A stretch of DNA of 64,000 bases from Skermanella pratensis (GTDB lineage: Bacteria > Pseudomonadota > Alphaproteobacteria > Azospirillales > Azospirillaceae). The translations under genes and the position numbers were made by a program. Shown here piece after piece: positions 54,658-64,000 of the stretch. Location: the NCBI RefSeq assembly GCF_008843145.1, contig NZ_CP030265.1, forward strand, positions 5,511,001 through 5,575,000, read 5' to 3'. A model generated the notes under the pieces. It ran no database searches and was not told the origin of the DNA. It was given only the letters and a program-made list of their open reading frames with translations. Each line of letters begins with the position of its first letter. Positions within the stretch are counted from its first letter, which is position 1.

Positions 54658-55092
54658 TCAATGCCGCGATATGCCGCCGGAAACCAGGTTGCCGGCCTTG
54701 CCGGTCTCCTTGACCACGGTGGTGGTGATGCGGCTGTAGGTCATCATGGATGTCCGCATGTCGCGGATCATCGCGGACATGCCCATGTCGATGTCCTCGA
54801 AATAGATGATGGTCGTCGGGTGTCCGTTCAGGTTGCAGCAGCCATGGATGAACTTCTCCTGCTTAAGCCGGAACAGGAACAGTCCGGTCACCTCGCAGGG
54901 GGTGCCGAACAGGCTTTCGCCGACCAGCTTCAGCGTGGCCTTTATCAGCGGGCTCTTCTCCTTCTTGCCCAGCGCCATGAAGCTGGGATGGCACGCGATC
55001 TCGTCGAAGAAGATCCGGTAGACGCGGCCGAAATCCTCGTCGATGACCAGGACCTTCTTCATTTCCTCAAGCTTGAGCTTGTAGCCGCTCAT
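54658..55092 (-). CDS. Unrecognised 144-residue protein, paralogue A
   Basis: The protein starts at ATG 55092 (MSGYKLKLEEMKK) and has no motif I can assign. It shares length and layout with the gene immediately upstream: an FxRV...FFDE helix, GK...PLIKAT, GLFLFRL, KFIHGCCNLNGH, IYFEDIDMG and MTYSRI all have counterparts there, at perhaps 35-45 % identity by eye. It is predicted to be an alpha+beta soluble domain with conserved F-R-x-x-x-x-K-F-x-H-G and YFEDxD. Function unknown. It converges on kdpE (16-base gap). Confidence 0.75.
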   Translation of the reverse strand: MSGYKLKLEEMKKVLVIDEDFGRVYRIFFDEIACHPSFMALGKKEKSPLIKATLKLVGESLFGTPCEVTGLFLFRLKQEKFIHGCCNLNGHPTTIIYFEDIDMGMSAMIRDMRTSMMTYSRITTTVVKETGKAGNLVSGGISRH

Positions 55093-55109
55093 GGTCGTTT
55101 CCCGTCCGG

Positions 55110-55544
55110 TCACTGGATCGTGCCGGGGCCGGGGGCGACGGGGCCGGATTCCAACCCCTCCCGCCCCTCCAGCAGCGAAATGCGGGCATAGGTCATGGCG
55201 CCGGTGCTGAAGTCGGTGGAGACCGCGACCAGGCCCACGTCCACGTCCTCGAAATAAAGGACCGTGGCCAGGCAGCCGTTCATCATGCAGCCGCCATGGA
55301 CGAACTTGTCAGCCTCCATCCTGAACAGGGCGAGTCCATGGACGGTGCAATTCGGGCCGAGCACCCGGCAGCCGACCTGCTCGAACGCGGCCTTCAGCAG
55401 GGGGATGTCGGCGGCCTTGCCCGCGGCGATGAAGTCGGGGTTCATGCCCAGGTCGTCGAAGAACTTCTCCTGCACCCGGGCGAAGCTGTCCGCCGTCAGG
55501 AGGGTGCTCTTCAGCTCTTCGAGCTTGCTGGCGTAATCGGCCAT
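55110..55544 (-). CDS. Unrecognised 144-residue protein, paralogue B
   Basis: The protein starts at ATG 55544 (MADYASKLEELKS) and ends 17 bases before paralogue A, so the pair is a tandem duplication in one unit. The same conserved core is seen: FARVQEKFFDDLG, GLALFRMEADKFVHGGCMMNG, VLYFEDVDVG and MTYARISL. No signal or membrane segment. A heterodimer or two ligand-binding subunits is a possibility. Function unknown. Confidence 0.75.
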   Translation of the reverse strand: MADYASKLEELKSTLLTADSFARVQEKFFDDLGMNPDFIAAGKAADIPLLKAAFEQVGCRVLGPNCTVHGLALFRMEADKFVHGGCMMNGCLATVLYFEDVDVGLVAVSTDFSTGAMTYARISLLEGREGLESGPVAPGPGTIQ

Positions 55545-55655
55545 GGCGGCATCCGATGCGAAGGTGACGGCAGGCCCCGGCTTTGTCCGGTCCGTCACGC
55601 CATCGTACACATGCCGGAGGGGACCGAAACGCGCGTTTGGCCGCACCCCGCGGCG

Positions 55656-57596
55656 CTACCCGTGTTGGCGGACCACGTCCAGGAAGGCGTCGCCGTAGCG
55701 CTCCAGCTTGCTGGCGCCGATGCCGGCGATCCGGCCCATGCTCCCGGCGTCGCGCGGCTTCTGGCGGACGATCTCCAGCAGGGTGCTGTCGTGGAAGATG
55801 ACATAGGGCGGCACGCCCTGGGCGCGCGCCAGTTCCAGGCGGCAGGCCTTGAGCTTGTGCCACAGGTCGTCGTCGGCCGGCCCGAGCACGGCGGGGGCGC
55901 TGCTGCCGCCGCGGCTGCCGCGCTGGGCGCGGAGCGACTTCTTGACCGCCGCCTGGTTGTCGCGGCGCAGCCGGATGCCCTGCTGGCCCTTCAGCACCGG
56001 GGCGGCCGACCGGGTCAGGTGGAGCGCGCCGTAGCCCTCGTGGTCGACCTTCAAGTAACCGGCTGCGACCAGCTGGCGGTAGACCGAACCCCATTCCTGC
56101 TTGCTCATGTCCGACCCGACGCCGAAGGTCTTGATCCGGTCATGGCCGAACTTGGCGACCTTCTCCGTCACGGTGCCGCGCAGCACGTCGATCAGGTGGC
56201 CGGTGCCGAACATCTGGCCGGTGCGGTAGACGGCGGCCAGCGCCTTCTGCGCCGCGATGCTGCCGTCGAAGGTCTCGACCGGCTCCAGGCAGGTGTCGCA
56301 GTTGCCGCAGGGTTCCGGCAGCACCTCGCCGAAATAGTTCAGCAGCACCTGCCGGCGGCAGGCGGCGGTCTCGCAGAAGCCGATCAGGGCTTCGAGCTTG
56401 TGGCGCTCGATCCGCTTGATCTCGACCGGGGCCTCGCTGGATTCCAGCATCTGGCGCATCGCGACCACGTCGGACAGGCCGTAGGCCATCCAGGCGTCGG
56501 CCGGCAAGCCGTCGCGGCCGGCGCGCCCCGTCTCCTGGTAATAGGCCTCCATGCTCTTGGGCAGGTCCAGGTGGGCGACGAAGCGCACGTTGGGCTTGTC
56601 GATGCCCATGCCGAAGGCGACCGTGGCGACCACGATCACACCCTCGCCCTTGATGAAGCGGTCCTGGTTGGCCTCCCGCGTCTGGGCGTCCAGGCCGGCA
56701 TGGTAGGGCACCACCTCGCGGCCCTGGGCGGCGAGCCAGGCCGCCGTCTCGTCCACCTTGGCGCGGCTGAGGCAATAGACGATGCCGGCGTCCTCGGCAT
56801 GGTGGGTCTGGATGAAGGACCAGAGCTGGCGTCTCGGCTCCTGCTTGGGCACCACGCGGTAGGTGATGTTGGGCCGGTCGAAGCTGTCGATGAAGACCTT
56901 GGCGTCGCCCAGGTTGAGCCGCGCCTGGATATCCGCCCGGGTCTGCTCGTCGGCGGTCGCGGTCAACGCCACCCGCGGCACCGTGGGGAACCGCTCGTGC
57001 AGGATCGACAGCTGAAGGTATTCCGGCCGGAAGTCGTGCCCCCACTGGGACACACAGTGCGCCTCGTCCAGCGCGAACAGGCAGACCCGGCTGCGCTCCA
57101 GCAGGTCGAGGAAGCGGGGCGTGACCAGCCGCTCCGGCGCCACGTAGATCAGGTCCAGCTCGCCCTGCGCCACCTGCCGCTCGACCTCGGCGGCGTCGCG
57201 CCAGTCGAGCGAGGAGTTCAGGTAGGCGGCGTTGACGCCGACCTGGCGCAGGGCGTCGACCTGGTCGCGCATCAATGCTATCAGCGGCGAGACGACGACC
57301 GCGACGCCGGGACGCACCAGGGCCGGGATCTGGAAGCACAGCGACTTGCCGCCGCCGGTCGGCATCAGCACCAGGGCATCGCCGCCGGCGATCACATGAT
57401 CGATGATCCGTGCCTGCTGGCCCCGGAAGGCGTCATAGCCGTAGACCCGCCGAAGCGTTTCCAGCGCCGCATCCCGGCCATGGGCGGGCCGGCCGCCGGT
57501 CGGGCGGCCACCGGCGGGCCCACCATTGATCGACAGGGCTTGGCTCAAAATCTTGAGAGGTTTTCGGGTTCGGTACGCAAGCCCTATGCATCGCAC
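55656..57596 (-). CDS. recQ: ATP-dependent DNA helicase RecQ
   Basis: The protein has up to 646 residues. Helicase motifs: Walker [17 protein letters not shown] box [34 protein letters not shown] and [10 protein letters not shown]. The RQC zinc site (CETAACRRQ ... CGNCDTC) and a C-terminal HRDC domain ([19 protein letters not shown]) complete a canonical RecQ. It unwinds DNA 3' to 5' in recombination repair. The N-terminal 40 residues (Gly/Arg-rich) are unusual, and the true start may be a TTG about 16 codons in. Confidence 0.97.
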   Translation of the reverse strand: MRCIGLAYRTRKPLKILSQALSINGGPAGGRPTGGRPAHGRDAALETLRRVYGYDAFRGQQARIIDHVIAGGDALVLMPTGGGKSLCFQIPALVRPGVAVVVSPLIALMRDQVDALRQVGVNAAYLNSSLDWRDAAEVERQVAQGELDLIYVAPERLVTPRFLDLLERSRVCLFALDEAHCVSQWGHDFRPEYLQLSILHERFPTVPRVALTATADEQTRADIQARLNLGDAKVFIDSFDRPNITYRVVPKQEPRRQLWSFIQTHHAEDAGIVYCLSRAKVDETAAWLAAQGREVVPYHAGLDAQTREANQDRFIKGEGVIVVATVAFGMGIDKPNVRFVAHLDLPKSMEAYYQETGRAGRDGLPADAWMAYGLSDVVAMRQMLESSEAPVEIKRIERHKLEALIGFCETAACRRQVLLNYFGEVLPEPCGNCDTCLEPVETFDGSIAAQKALAAVYRTGQMFGTGHLIDVLRGTVTEKVAKFGHDRIKTFGVGSDMSKQEWGSVYRQLVAAGYLKVDHEGYGALHLTRSAAPVLKGQQGIRLRRDNQAAVKKSLRAQRGSRGGSSAPAVLGPADDDLWHKLKACRLELARAQGVPPYVIFHDSTLLEIVRQKPRDAGSMGRIAGIGASKLERYGDAFLDVVRQHG

Positions 57597-57633
57597 AGAA
57601 GGACCCCCGATGTGAACCGGATAATATTCCGGC

Positions 57634-59097
57634 TCACTCGTCGGGGTAAACCGTTCGGTACATCTCCAGATAGCGCCGGGCCGAGGCCGCCCAGGAGAAG
57701 TCCTTGCGCATCGCGGCCCGCTGGACCGAGCGCCAGCGCGCCGGGTCCCGGTACAGGGCGACGGCCCGGCGGCAGGCCCATGCCAGGTCCTCCACCGTGG
57801 CGTGGTCGAACACGAAGCCGGTCGCCTCCCCCCGGTCGATCGCCCAGTCCTGGGCGTCGGCCACGGTATCGGCCAGGCCGCCGACCCGGCGGACCAAAGG
57901 CAGCGTGCCGTAGCGCAGGCCGTAGAGCTGGATCAGCCCGCACGGCTCCGACCGGGACGGCAGCATGATCACGTCCGTCCCCGCCTGGATGCGGTGCGAC
58001 AGCGGCTCGTCGTAGCCGACATGGACGCCGACCTGCCCGCGGTGGCGTTCCGCCAGGTCGCGGAAACCGTCCTCCAACCAGCCCTCGCCGCTGCCCAGCA
58101 CGGCGAACTGGGCGCCCTCGGCCACCAGCGCCGGGATCGCGGACAGCAGCAGGTCGAACCCCTTCATGGGCGTCAGCCGGCTGACCACGCCGAACAGCGG
58201 CGCGCCGTCGCGCTGCTCCAGCCCGAACTCCTCCCTCAGCGCCGTCTTGCTGGCCGCCTTGTCCTCCAGGCTGTCCAGGTCGTAGGGCCGGACCAGGGCC
58301 GGATCGACCGCCGGCGACCAGACGCCGTAGTCGACCCCGTTCAGGATGCCCCACAGGTCGCCCGCCCGGGACGCCAGCAGGCCGTGCAGGCCCCAGCCGC
58401 CGTCCGGCGACTGGATCTCCTCCGCATAGGTCGGGCTGACGGTGCTGATCCGGTCGGCATAGAACAGCCCCGCCTTCAGGAAGCCGATCTGGCCGTAATA
58501 CTCCAGCCCGTCCACCGTGAAGCTCGTGGCGGGCAGCTGGAGTTCGGCGAGCAGGCCCGCGGGGAACAGGCCCTGGTAGGCGATGTTGTGGATGGTCAGG
58601 ACCGTGGCCGGGCGCGGGCCGGCCCGCTGCTCCCGGCCCAGTTCCAGGTAGGCGGGAGCCAGGCCGGACTGCCAGTCATGGCCGTGGACCACGTCCGGCC
58701 GCCAGCGCAGCCCTCCGTCCGGACCGCCGAGCCAGGCGGCGACCCAGCCGAGCAGGGCGAAGCGCAGGTGGTTGTCCGGCCAGTCGCGGTTGTCCGGCCC
58801 CAGGTAGGGATTGCCCGGCCTGTCGTACAGTTCGGGCGCGTCGACCGCGTAGCAGGGCACGCCGTCGGGCGTGCGGCCCAGCATCAGGACGGAGCCGCCC
58901 CGGGTCCAGGGATCGGCGAGGGTGCGGACCGGCCTGAGGTCGGCCAGTTTCGCCAGGACCGCGGGATAGCCCGGCACCAGCAGCCGGGCGTCGATCCCGA
59001 TCTCGATCTGGGCGGCGGGCAGGGCCGCGGCGACGTCGGCCAGGCCCCCCGTCTTGATCAGCGGATAGACTTCGGAAGCGACATGGAGAACGCGCAT
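57634..59097 (-). CDS. glgA: Glycogen synthase (ADP-glucose)
   Basis: The 487-residue GT5 glycosyltransferase has the N-terminal ADP-glucose-binding loop [15 protein letters not shown]. The C-terminal lobe has [13 protein letters not shown], the catalytic [20 protein letters not shown] region and VGGLADTV. It extends alpha-1,4-glucan from ADP-glucose. It is the second gene of a glgC-glgA unit. An ATG at 59097 follows glgC closely. Confidence 0.97.
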   Translation of the reverse strand: MRVLHVASEVYPLIKTGGLADVAAALPAAQIEIGIDARLLVPGYPAVLAKLADLRPVRTLADPWTRGGSVLMLGRTPDGVPCYAVDAPELYDRPGNPYLGPDNRDWPDNHLRFALLGWVAAWLGGPDGGLRWRPDVVHGHDWQSGLAPAYLELGREQRAGPRPATVLTIHNIAYQGLFPAGLLAELQLPATSFTVDGLEYYGQIGFLKAGLFYADRISTVSPTYAEEIQSPDGGWGLHGLLASRAGDLWGILNGVDYGVWSPAVDPALVRPYDLDSLEDKAASKTALREEFGLEQRDGAPLFGVVSRLTPMKGFDLLLSAIPALVAEGAQFAVLGSGEGWLEDGFRDLAERHRGQVGVHVGYDEPLSHRIQAGTDVIMLPSRSEPCGLIQLYGLRYGTLPLVRRVGGLADTVADAQDWAIDRGEATGFVFDHATVEDLAWACRRAVALYRDPARWRSVQRAAMRKDFSWAASARRYLEMYRTVYPDE

Positions 59098-59153
59098 TTT
59101 CGAAACGTCTCCTCAGGCGCCCAGGCGGGCGAGCATGTCGCGGGTGATCAGCG

Positions 59154-60377
59154 TCACCCCGATTCGGTGCGGTGGAAACGCCGGGCGTCCTCGTCCGGGT
59201 TCTCCCCCACCACCAGGTGGTCGGGGATGCGGCAGCCGCGGTCGACCACCACCTTCGTCAGCCGGGCGTGCCGGCCGATGTCGCACTGGGGCAGCACGAC
59301 CGCCTCGGTCAGGCTGGAATAGGAGTTGGCCCGGACCGAGCTGAACAGCAGCGATCCGGTGATCCTGGCGCCTGAGATGATGCAGCCGCCCGATACCAGG
59401 CTGTCCACCGCCATGCCGCGCCGGTCGTCGCTGTCGAACACGAACTTGGCCGGCGGCAGCTGCTCCTGGTAGGTGAAGATCGGCCACTGCCTGTCGTAGA
59501 GGTTCAGGTCCGGCGTCACCTTGGTCAGGTCCAGGTTGGCCTCCCAGTAGGCGTCGATCGTGCCGACGTCGCGCCAGTACGGCTCGGCCTCGGGCTGGCT
59601 GTAGATGCAGCTGTCCTGGAAGCGATGGGCCATCACCTTGGCGCGCGGCACCAGGTAGGGGATCAGGTCCTTGCCGAAGTCGCGGCTGGAGGTCGGGTCG
59701 GCGGCGTCGCGCCGGAGCTGGTCGTACAGGAACTTGGCATTGAAGACGTAGATCCCCATGCTGGCCAGCGCCTTGTCCGGCTTTCCGGGGATCGCCGGCG
59801 GGTCGGCCGGCTTCTCCAGGAAGCTGACGACTTGGTCGTGGTCGTCCACATGCATCACGCCGAAGCCGGTCGCGTTCATGCGAGGCACCTCGACGCAGGG
59901 GACGGTCACGTCGGCGCCCCGGCTGATGTGCCACTCCAGCATGGCGGCGTAGTCCATCTTGTAGATGTGGTCGCCGGCCAGGATCAGCACGTGCTCGGCG
60001 CCGTGGCCCTGCAGGATGTCCAGGTTCTGGTACACGGCGTCGGCGGTGCCTTGGTACCAGGAGGTCTCGTCGATGCGCTGCTGGGCCGGCAGGAAATCGA
60101 CGAACTCGTTGATCTCGCCGCGCAGGAAGCCCCAGCCGCGCTGGAGATGGACCAGAAGGCTGTGGGACTTGTACTGGGTGATGACGCTGATCCGGCGGAA
60201 CCCGGAATTGATGCAGTTGGACAGCGCGAAATCGATGATGCGGAACTTGCCGCCGAAATGGACCGCCGGCTTGGCGCGCCGGTCGGTGAGCTGCTTCAGG
60301 CGGCTGCCTCGCCCCCCGGCGAGCACCAGCGCGATGGCGCGTCGCGGCGCGATCCGCAGTTCACGTTCGATAGCCAC
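59154..60377 (-). CDS. glgC: Glucose-1-phosphate adenylyltransferase, 3' frameshift
   Basis: The product is 407 residues from GTG 60377, chosen because AAGGAG lies 9 bases upstream. The nucleotidyltransferase domain has [40 protein letters not shown] and the C-terminal left-handed beta-helix. It makes ADP-glucose for GlgA. The frame stops at 59154 after RRFHRTESG. The expected end ([14 protein letters not shown]) is intact in the next frame down to 59113, so one G has apparently been lost from the run at 59157-59160. Loss of about 14 residues may be tolerated, or it may be a sequencing error. Confidence 0.95.
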   Translation of the reverse strand: MAIERELRIAPRRAIALVLAGGRGSRLKQLTDRRAKPAVHFGGKFRIIDFALSNCINSGFRRISVITQYKSHSLLVHLQRGWGFLRGEINEFVDFLPAQQRIDETSWYQGTADAVYQNLDILQGHGAEHVLILAGDHIYKMDYAAMLEWHISRGADVTVPCVEVPRMNATGFGVMHVDDHDQVVSFLEKPADPPAIPGKPDKALASMGIYVFNAKFLYDQLRRDAADPTSSRDFGKDLIPYLVPRAKVMAHRFQDSCIYSQPEAEPYWRDVGTIDAYWEANLDLTKVTPDLNLYDRQWPIFTYQEQLPPAKFVFDSDDRRGMAVDSLVSGGCIISGARITGSLLFSSVRANSYSSLTEAVVLPQCDIGRHARLTKVVVDRGCRIPDHLVVGENPDEDARRFHRTESG

Positions 60378-60986
60378 TGTGGATTTCTCCTTGACCCTAT
60401 GTGAGGACCCTTGCCGGGAGACCTTCTCGTTGGATGCCTCGCTGGATGCGGTTCCGGACCGGGCCCGGAGCGGGCGGCACCTTGGATCCGGGCGCATCCT
60501 TGCCGCCACCCTGCCACATTTCGCTGCCGGGAGCCAACTCAACGAGGGAGCGCACAGGGCGGTTGCCGAAGCACCCACGGTCGAAACGGGGTGTGGATCT
60601 CCAAAACTGCCTGTTTTTTAAGCGACTTCCCGAAACGGTCGTGTTTGGGAAGAATTATGTCAAAGGCACGGCACGTTTCGCCCTTTGTTTCCGCTTTCTT
60701 CGTCCCCGCCGGACCCCGGTATATCGCCTTTTTTTTAAGCAAATAGCGGGCTCCGATCCGGTCCGCTGCCCGGCCCGTGCGCGGCGGTCCGCGCGGCAAC
60801 CGCCGAAACTGCTCATTTTTCGAGCGGCACGGATCTTGAAACGATGGGCAGGCCTTGGGGCCTCGGCCGGTTTCGCCGATGCCCGCCGCCCGAACCCGTA
60901 AAAGGATCAGGCTCCGGACCGCACCGCCGGTCCGGGTCCCAAGATCGAGCGGGCCGTGTCGAACTGATCGAGAGGATGAGTTTAGA
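60378..60986. promoter_or_regulatory. Divergent glgC / amtB intergenic region
   Basis: About 600 bases with no supported gene. It contains several T-runs (CCTGTTTTTTAAGCG at 60608, CGCCTTTTTTTTAAGC at 60726, CTCATTTTTCGAGC at 60812), each within a short GC-flanked context. These may be promoter or leader elements. I find no clear sigma-54 (-24/-12) promoter for amtB. Confidence 0.35.
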
Positions 60987-62321
60987 ATGAGCCGTCTGTT
61001 TGCCTTCGCTGTTCCGCTGCTTGCGGCGATATTGGGAGCGGTCGCCTTGCCGGCCGGCGCGCTGGCCCAGACCGAAGCCCCCACCATCGACACGGGCGAT
61101 ACCGCCTGGATGCTGACCTCGACCGCGCTGGTCCTGATGATGACCATCCCGGGCCTGGCCCTGTTCTACGGCGGCATGGTCCGCAAGATGAACCTGCTGG
61201 CCACCGTGATGCAGAGCTTCGCGATCTGCTGCCTCGTCGCCGTGCTGTGGGTGCTGGTCGGGTACAGCATCGCGTTCGGCAACGGGAACGCCTATTTCGG
61301 CGACTTCTCCAAGGTGCTGATGGCCGGCATGGACATGTCCGCGCCGTTCACCCTGGGCGCCGGACTGGAGGCTCCGGTCGCCTTCACGATCCCCGAATCG
61401 GTGTTCGTGATGTTCCAGATGACCTTCGCGATCATCACCCCGGCGCTGATCACCGGCGCCTTCGCCGACCGCATGAAGTTCTCGGCCATGCTGCTGTTCA
61501 CCGGCTTCTGGTCGCTCCTGGTCTACGCCCCGGTCGCCCACTGGGTCTGGCATCCGAACGGCTTCCTGTTCGCCGACGGCGTGCTGGACTTCGCCGGCGG
61601 CACCGTCGTCCACATCAATGCCGGCATCGCCGGGCTGGTCGCGGCCATCGTGGTCGGCAAGCGCCGCGGCTACCCGACCGAGCATTTCGTCCCCAACAAC
61701 CTGGTGCTCAGCCTGATCGGCGCCTCGCTTCTGTGGGTGGGCTGGTTCGGCTTCAACGCCGGCTCGGCCGGTGCCGCCAACGGCCGCGCCGGCATGGCGA
61801 TGCTGGTCACCATGGTCGCCGCCGCGGCCGCGGCCCTGGCCTGGATGTTCGCGGAGTGGATCGCCAAGGGCAAGCCGAGCGTGCTCGGCATCATCTCCGG
61901 CGCGATCGGCGGCCTGGTCGCCATCACCCCGGCCTCGGGCTTCGTCGACGCGGGCGGCGCCCTGGTGATCGGCATCGTCTCGGGCGTGGTCTGCTTCTGG
62001 GGCGCCACCAGCCTCAAATACATGCTGGGCTATGACGACAGCCTGGACGCCTTCGGCGTGCATGGCGTCGGCGGCATCGTCGGCGCGGTCCTGACCGGCG
62101 TGTTCGCCAAGGAAGCGATCGGCGGCTATCCAGGATTGCTGGAAGGCAACGGCGCCCAGGTCGTCACCCAGCTCTGGGGCATCGCCGCCACCATCGTGTG
62201 GAGCGCCGTCGCCTCCTTCGTCCTGCTGAAGGTGATCGACGTGGTCGTCGGCCTGCGGGTCAGCGAGGACGTCGAGCGCGAAGGCCTCGACCTCGCCCTG
62301 CACGGCGAAGCGGTCCACTGA
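60987..62321 (+). CDS. amtB: Ammonium transporter
   Basis: The 444-residue protein has a cleavable signal peptide (to about residue 27, AGALAQ) and 11 membrane helices. Family signatures: DTAWMLTSTALVLMMTIPGL, ALFYGGMVRKMN, DFAGGTVVHINAG with the first pore His, and FGVHGVGGIVGA with the second. It conducts NH4+/NH3 across the inner membrane. A glnK-type PII gene usually precedes amtB, but none is present here. A strong terminator follows. Confidence 0.97.
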   Translation: MSRLFAFAVPLLAAILGAVALPAGALAQTEAPTIDTGDTAWMLTSTALVLMMTIPGLALFYGGMVRKMNLLATVMQSFAICCLVAVLWVLVGYSIAFGNGNAYFGDFSKVLMAGMDMSAPFTLGAGLEAPVAFTIPESVFVMFQMTFAIITPALITGAFADRMKFSAMLLFTGFWSLLVYAPVAHWVWHPNGFLFADGVLDFAGGTVVHINAGIAGLVAAIVVGKRRGYPTEHFVPNNLVLSLIGASLLWVGWFGFNAGSAGAANGRAGMAMLVTMVAAAAAALAWMFAEWIAKGKPSVLGIISGAIGGLVAITPASGFVDAGGALVIGIVSGVVCFWGATSLKYMLGYDDSLDAFGVHGVGGIVGAVLTGVFAKEAIGGYPGLLEGNGAQVVTQLWGIAATIVWSAVASFVLLKVIDVVVGLRVSEDVEREGLDLALHGEAVH

Positions 62322-62355
62322 CCGCGGCTGCCCGATCCGGGCGCAAGAAAGTCCA

Positions 62356-62394
62356 AGCCGCCGCCGGGGCTCCCCCGGCGGCGGTTTCTTTTTT
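62356..62394 (+). terminator. Rho-independent terminator of amtB
   Basis: CCGCCGCCGGGG (62358-62369) pairs with CCCCGGCGGCGG (62373-62384) over a 3-base loop, followed by TTTCTTTTTT. Confidence 0.93.
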
Positions 62395-62473
62395 GCTTCG
62401 GCCGACCGGCTCGCTCCCGTACTTCAAAACTGATATGTTGTAGAACACACTGACGAAGGCGCAGGAGGCGCAC

Positions 62474-62761
62474 ATGACCGGCGGTCAGGACATTCAGGCG
62501 TTCGAGCACAACCCGAGGGTCGCCGAAGTGATCAGGGAGGCCAGGAACCGCGGCCTGCTGGACACCAGGAGCAAACCGACCGGCGGAAGGCTTTACGAAG
62601 CCCTGCTCGAAGAGGCCAAGCGCGTATCGGGCATCACGGGCACGACGGAACTTCTGACCTATGCTTTGGCGAAGGTGGCGGTCGAAGACGATTTCGGCCA
62701 GAAACTGCTTGCCAGGAAAGGCAAGGTGCCGAGGGGCACGTTCAGTGGAGACGGAGCTTGA
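62474..62761 (+). CDS. Putative antitoxin-like protein paired with a PIN toxin
   Basis: This 95-residue acidic/basic helical protein starts behind GGAGG (62464-62468). It has no clear AbrB, MetJ/RHH or HTH motif, but it overlaps a PIN-domain gene by 17 bases (62745-62761). This is the standard antitoxin-toxin arrangement. The C-terminal tail (KLLARKGKVPRGTFSG) is basic. The antitoxin role is inferred from position only. Confidence 0.6.
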   Translation: MTGGQDIQAFEHNPRVAEVIREARNRGLLDTRSKPTGGRLYEALLEEAKRVSGITGTTELLTYALAKVAVEDDFGQKLLARKGKVPRGTFSGDGA

Positions 62762-63311
62762 AAAGGCGCTCCGGCGCATCAAGCCGGGGCGCCACAAGGG
62801 AACATTGTCCCGGCGCCCGGACAGCGAACTGCCGTTCGTGGGCATCGACGAGCCCCCGCACCCTCTGCTTATCGACACGACCGTGTACGTCGATACCCTG
62901 GAGGGAACTCTTCCACCCGAGGCGGAAAAGCTTCTCGAGATCCGAAGCCTGTTCCACCATACGGTCGCTCTCGGCGAGCTTGCACATCTGTTCGGACGGC
63001 TGAAGCCGGATCACGACGACACGGCCAGTCACCTCGATGAGTTGGCCGGGGTGATCGGAGACATTCCGGCGCACCGCCTGGAAAGCACGACGTCGCCCCG
63101 GGTCATGATCGAGGCCGGTATCGTCAACGGCCTCATGTTCCGGCTCGGGGGGTCCGCTCCGGGACAAGAGGTGGCCGCCCTCAACGACGCCACCCTCTAT
63201 CTTCATGCCCTGCACCGGGGATACACGGTTCTCACGCGCAACATCCGCGACTTCGACTTCATCAACCAGATCGTCCCTGCCGGGCGCATGCTCTTCTATC
63301 GGCGGATTTGA
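62745..63311 (+). CDS. PIN-domain protein, putative VapC-like toxin
   Basis: The 188-residue product starts at GTG 62745, with GAGGGG 8 bases upstream. After a 40-residue basic extension the PIN core begins: LLIDTTVYVD (Asp44), VALGELAHL (Glu78), LNDATLYLHALHRGY (Asp148) and LTRNIRDFDFI (Asp169/171). The acidic quartet fits an Mg2+-dependent RNase. The long N-terminal extension is unlike the usual 130-residue VapC. It overlaps its presumed antitoxin. Confidence 0.75.
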   Translation: METELEKALRRIKPGRHKGTLSRRPDSELPFVGIDEPPHPLLIDTTVYVDTLEGTLPPEAEKLLEIRSLFHHTVALGELAHLFGRLKPDHDDTASHLDELAGVIGDIPAHRLESTTSPRVMIEAGIVNGLMFRLGGSAPGQEVAALNDATLYLHALHRGYTVLTRNIRDFDFINQIVPAGRMLFYRRI

Positions 63312-63429
63312 ACCGGCATATCCGCCCCGTTCCTGATGTTCCATCGCAGCGACGGCCGATAATGCCGTGAAATTGCCGCCTTGATCAGGCATCGTGTCGG
63401 TGTGGATAAGCAACCTCCGAACAATCACC

Positions 63430-64000
63430 TTGAGCAAACCTCCAGAACGGCCGACCGACCGATCGTCCCGCAAGGCGTCCGCCGACCGCGGCACCGGCAA
63501 ACAGCGGACCCGTGACCGCAAGGCTTACGTCGTCCCGGCGGCCCGGCGCTCGATCCTGCGCGTGCTGGGGAGCTGGGCCGTGGTCGGCGCGATCTGGGCC
63601 GCCGTGGCCGGAGCATCCGTGGTCGCGTATTTCGCCTACGACCTGCCCGACGTGTCCCAGGTGGCCCAGGCCGAGCGCCGCCCCGCCGTCACCGTGCTGG
63701 CCGCCGACGGCAGCACGATCGAGCGCTACGGCGACATCCACGGCACCACGATCAATGCCGCCGACCTGCCGCCGCACCTGATCCACGCCGTGCTGGCGAC
63801 CGAGGACAGGCGCTTCTTCAGCCATTTCGGGATCGACCCCATCGGCCTGGCGCGCGCGGCCTTCGTCAATTTCCAGGCCGGGCGCGTCGTGCAGGGCGGC
63901 TCCACCATCACCCAGCAGCTCGCCAAGAACCTGTTCCTGACGCCCGACCGCACCATGGGCCGCAAGATCCAGGAGGCGATCCTGGCGATCTGGCTGGAGA
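63430..64000 (+). CDS. Class A penicillin-binding protein (N-terminal part)
   Basis: The start is probably TTG 63430, since the frame has no ATG before the domain; this is uncertain. A basic cytoplasmic tail (about 35 residues) and one membrane helix (VVGAIWAAVAGASVVAYFAY) are followed by the GT51 transglycosylase domain. It has ATEDRRFFSHFGIDPIG, with the catalytic Glu, and QGGSTITQQLAKNLFL. This is the PBP1A/PBP1C peptidoglycan polymerase family. The gene runs off the window, so the transpeptidase domain cannot be checked. Confidence 0.9.
   Translation, partial: MSKPPERPTDRSSRKASADRGTGKQRTRDRKAYVVPAARRSILRVLGSWAVVGAIWAAVAGASVVAYFAYDLPDVSQVAQAERRPAVTVLAADGSTIERYGDIHGTTINAADLPPHLIHAVLATEDRRFFSHFGIDPIGLARAAFVNFQAGRVVQGGSTITQQLAKNLFLTPDRTMGRKIQEAILAIWLE

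Noticed and set aside
59113-59934. A separate 273-residue gene overlapping glgC
   Set aside because: Only its last 14 codons look like protein, and they match the normal end of GlgC, so a frameshift explains it better.
62436-62447. TGTTGTAGAACA as an operator for the toxin-antitoxin pair
   Set aside because: Only four-base arms; too short to support without comparison.

Overview
The window is high-GC DNA. The gene set fits an alphaproteobacterium of the Rhodospirillales/Azospirillaceae type (Azospirillum/Skermanella-like). It has a short flagellin with FlaF/FlbT-type regulators, a pyruvate:ferredoxin oxidoreductase paired with a dihydroorotate-dehydrogenase-like protein, GlgA/GlgC, AmtB, KdpFABCDE and several cyclic-di-GMP proteins. 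The taxonomic placement is inferred from gene content only.

Layout. 1-3449: a patatin phospholipase (cut by the window edge), then a compact three-gene set: a twin-arginine-like small peptide, a PqqD-HprK-like fusion kinase and a nucleotidyltransferase-fold protein. This looks like the poorly understood 'HPr-rel-A' peptide system. 3450-7515: cupin, M48 lipoprotein protease, SGNH hydrolase, tRNA-Arg(CCG) with a clear terminator, and a class I glutamine amidotransferase. 7555-13910: two unrecognised genes, then a divergent pair: a PAS-EAL phosphodiesterase, and a soluble globin-fold chemoreceptor carrying a C-terminal PilZ domain. 13960-17015: a stress cluster (alcohol dehydrogenase, Hsp20, ribosome hibernation factor, universal stress protein) with two Crp/Fnr-like boxes. 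17040-21071: flagellin and its accessory genes, including a TPR-methyltransferase. 21545-32065: DHOD-like protein and NifJ (with a third Fnr-like box), an IlvD/Edd dehydratase, a GNAT acetyltransferase, an Rpn-type nuclease, an AcuI-type reductase and an MFS transporter.

32229-44365 is an accessory region: an RTX protein, a cytochrome c remnant, a translationally coupled TIR protein and STAND-ATPase/WD40 protein (the strongest candidate for a defence or signalling system here), a beta-helix protein, a GIY-YIG protein, a 22-bp-period repeat array and a DUF4143 ATPase. After tRNA-Thr(CGT) comes kdpFABCD, then a complete group II intron (about 51931-53830) that has split an inverted repeat between kdpD and kdpE, then kdpE. 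The window ends with a tandem pair of 144-residue paralogues, recQ, glgA, glgC (apparent frameshift at its last codons), amtB, a PIN-domain toxin/antitoxin-like pair and the start of a class A penicillin-binding protein.

How the genes may work together. Three Crp/Fnr-like palindromes could put the stress cluster and NifJ under one low-oxygen or nitrosative regulator. The EAL enzyme and the PilZ chemoreceptor form a plausible c-di-GMP/chemotaxis circuit near the flagellar genes. The Kdp system would respond to potassium or turgor, with intron splicing needed to restore a contiguous kdpD-kdpE message. The TIR and STAND genes overlap by four bases and almost certainly act together. All functional statements are from reading the sequence; no database search was run.
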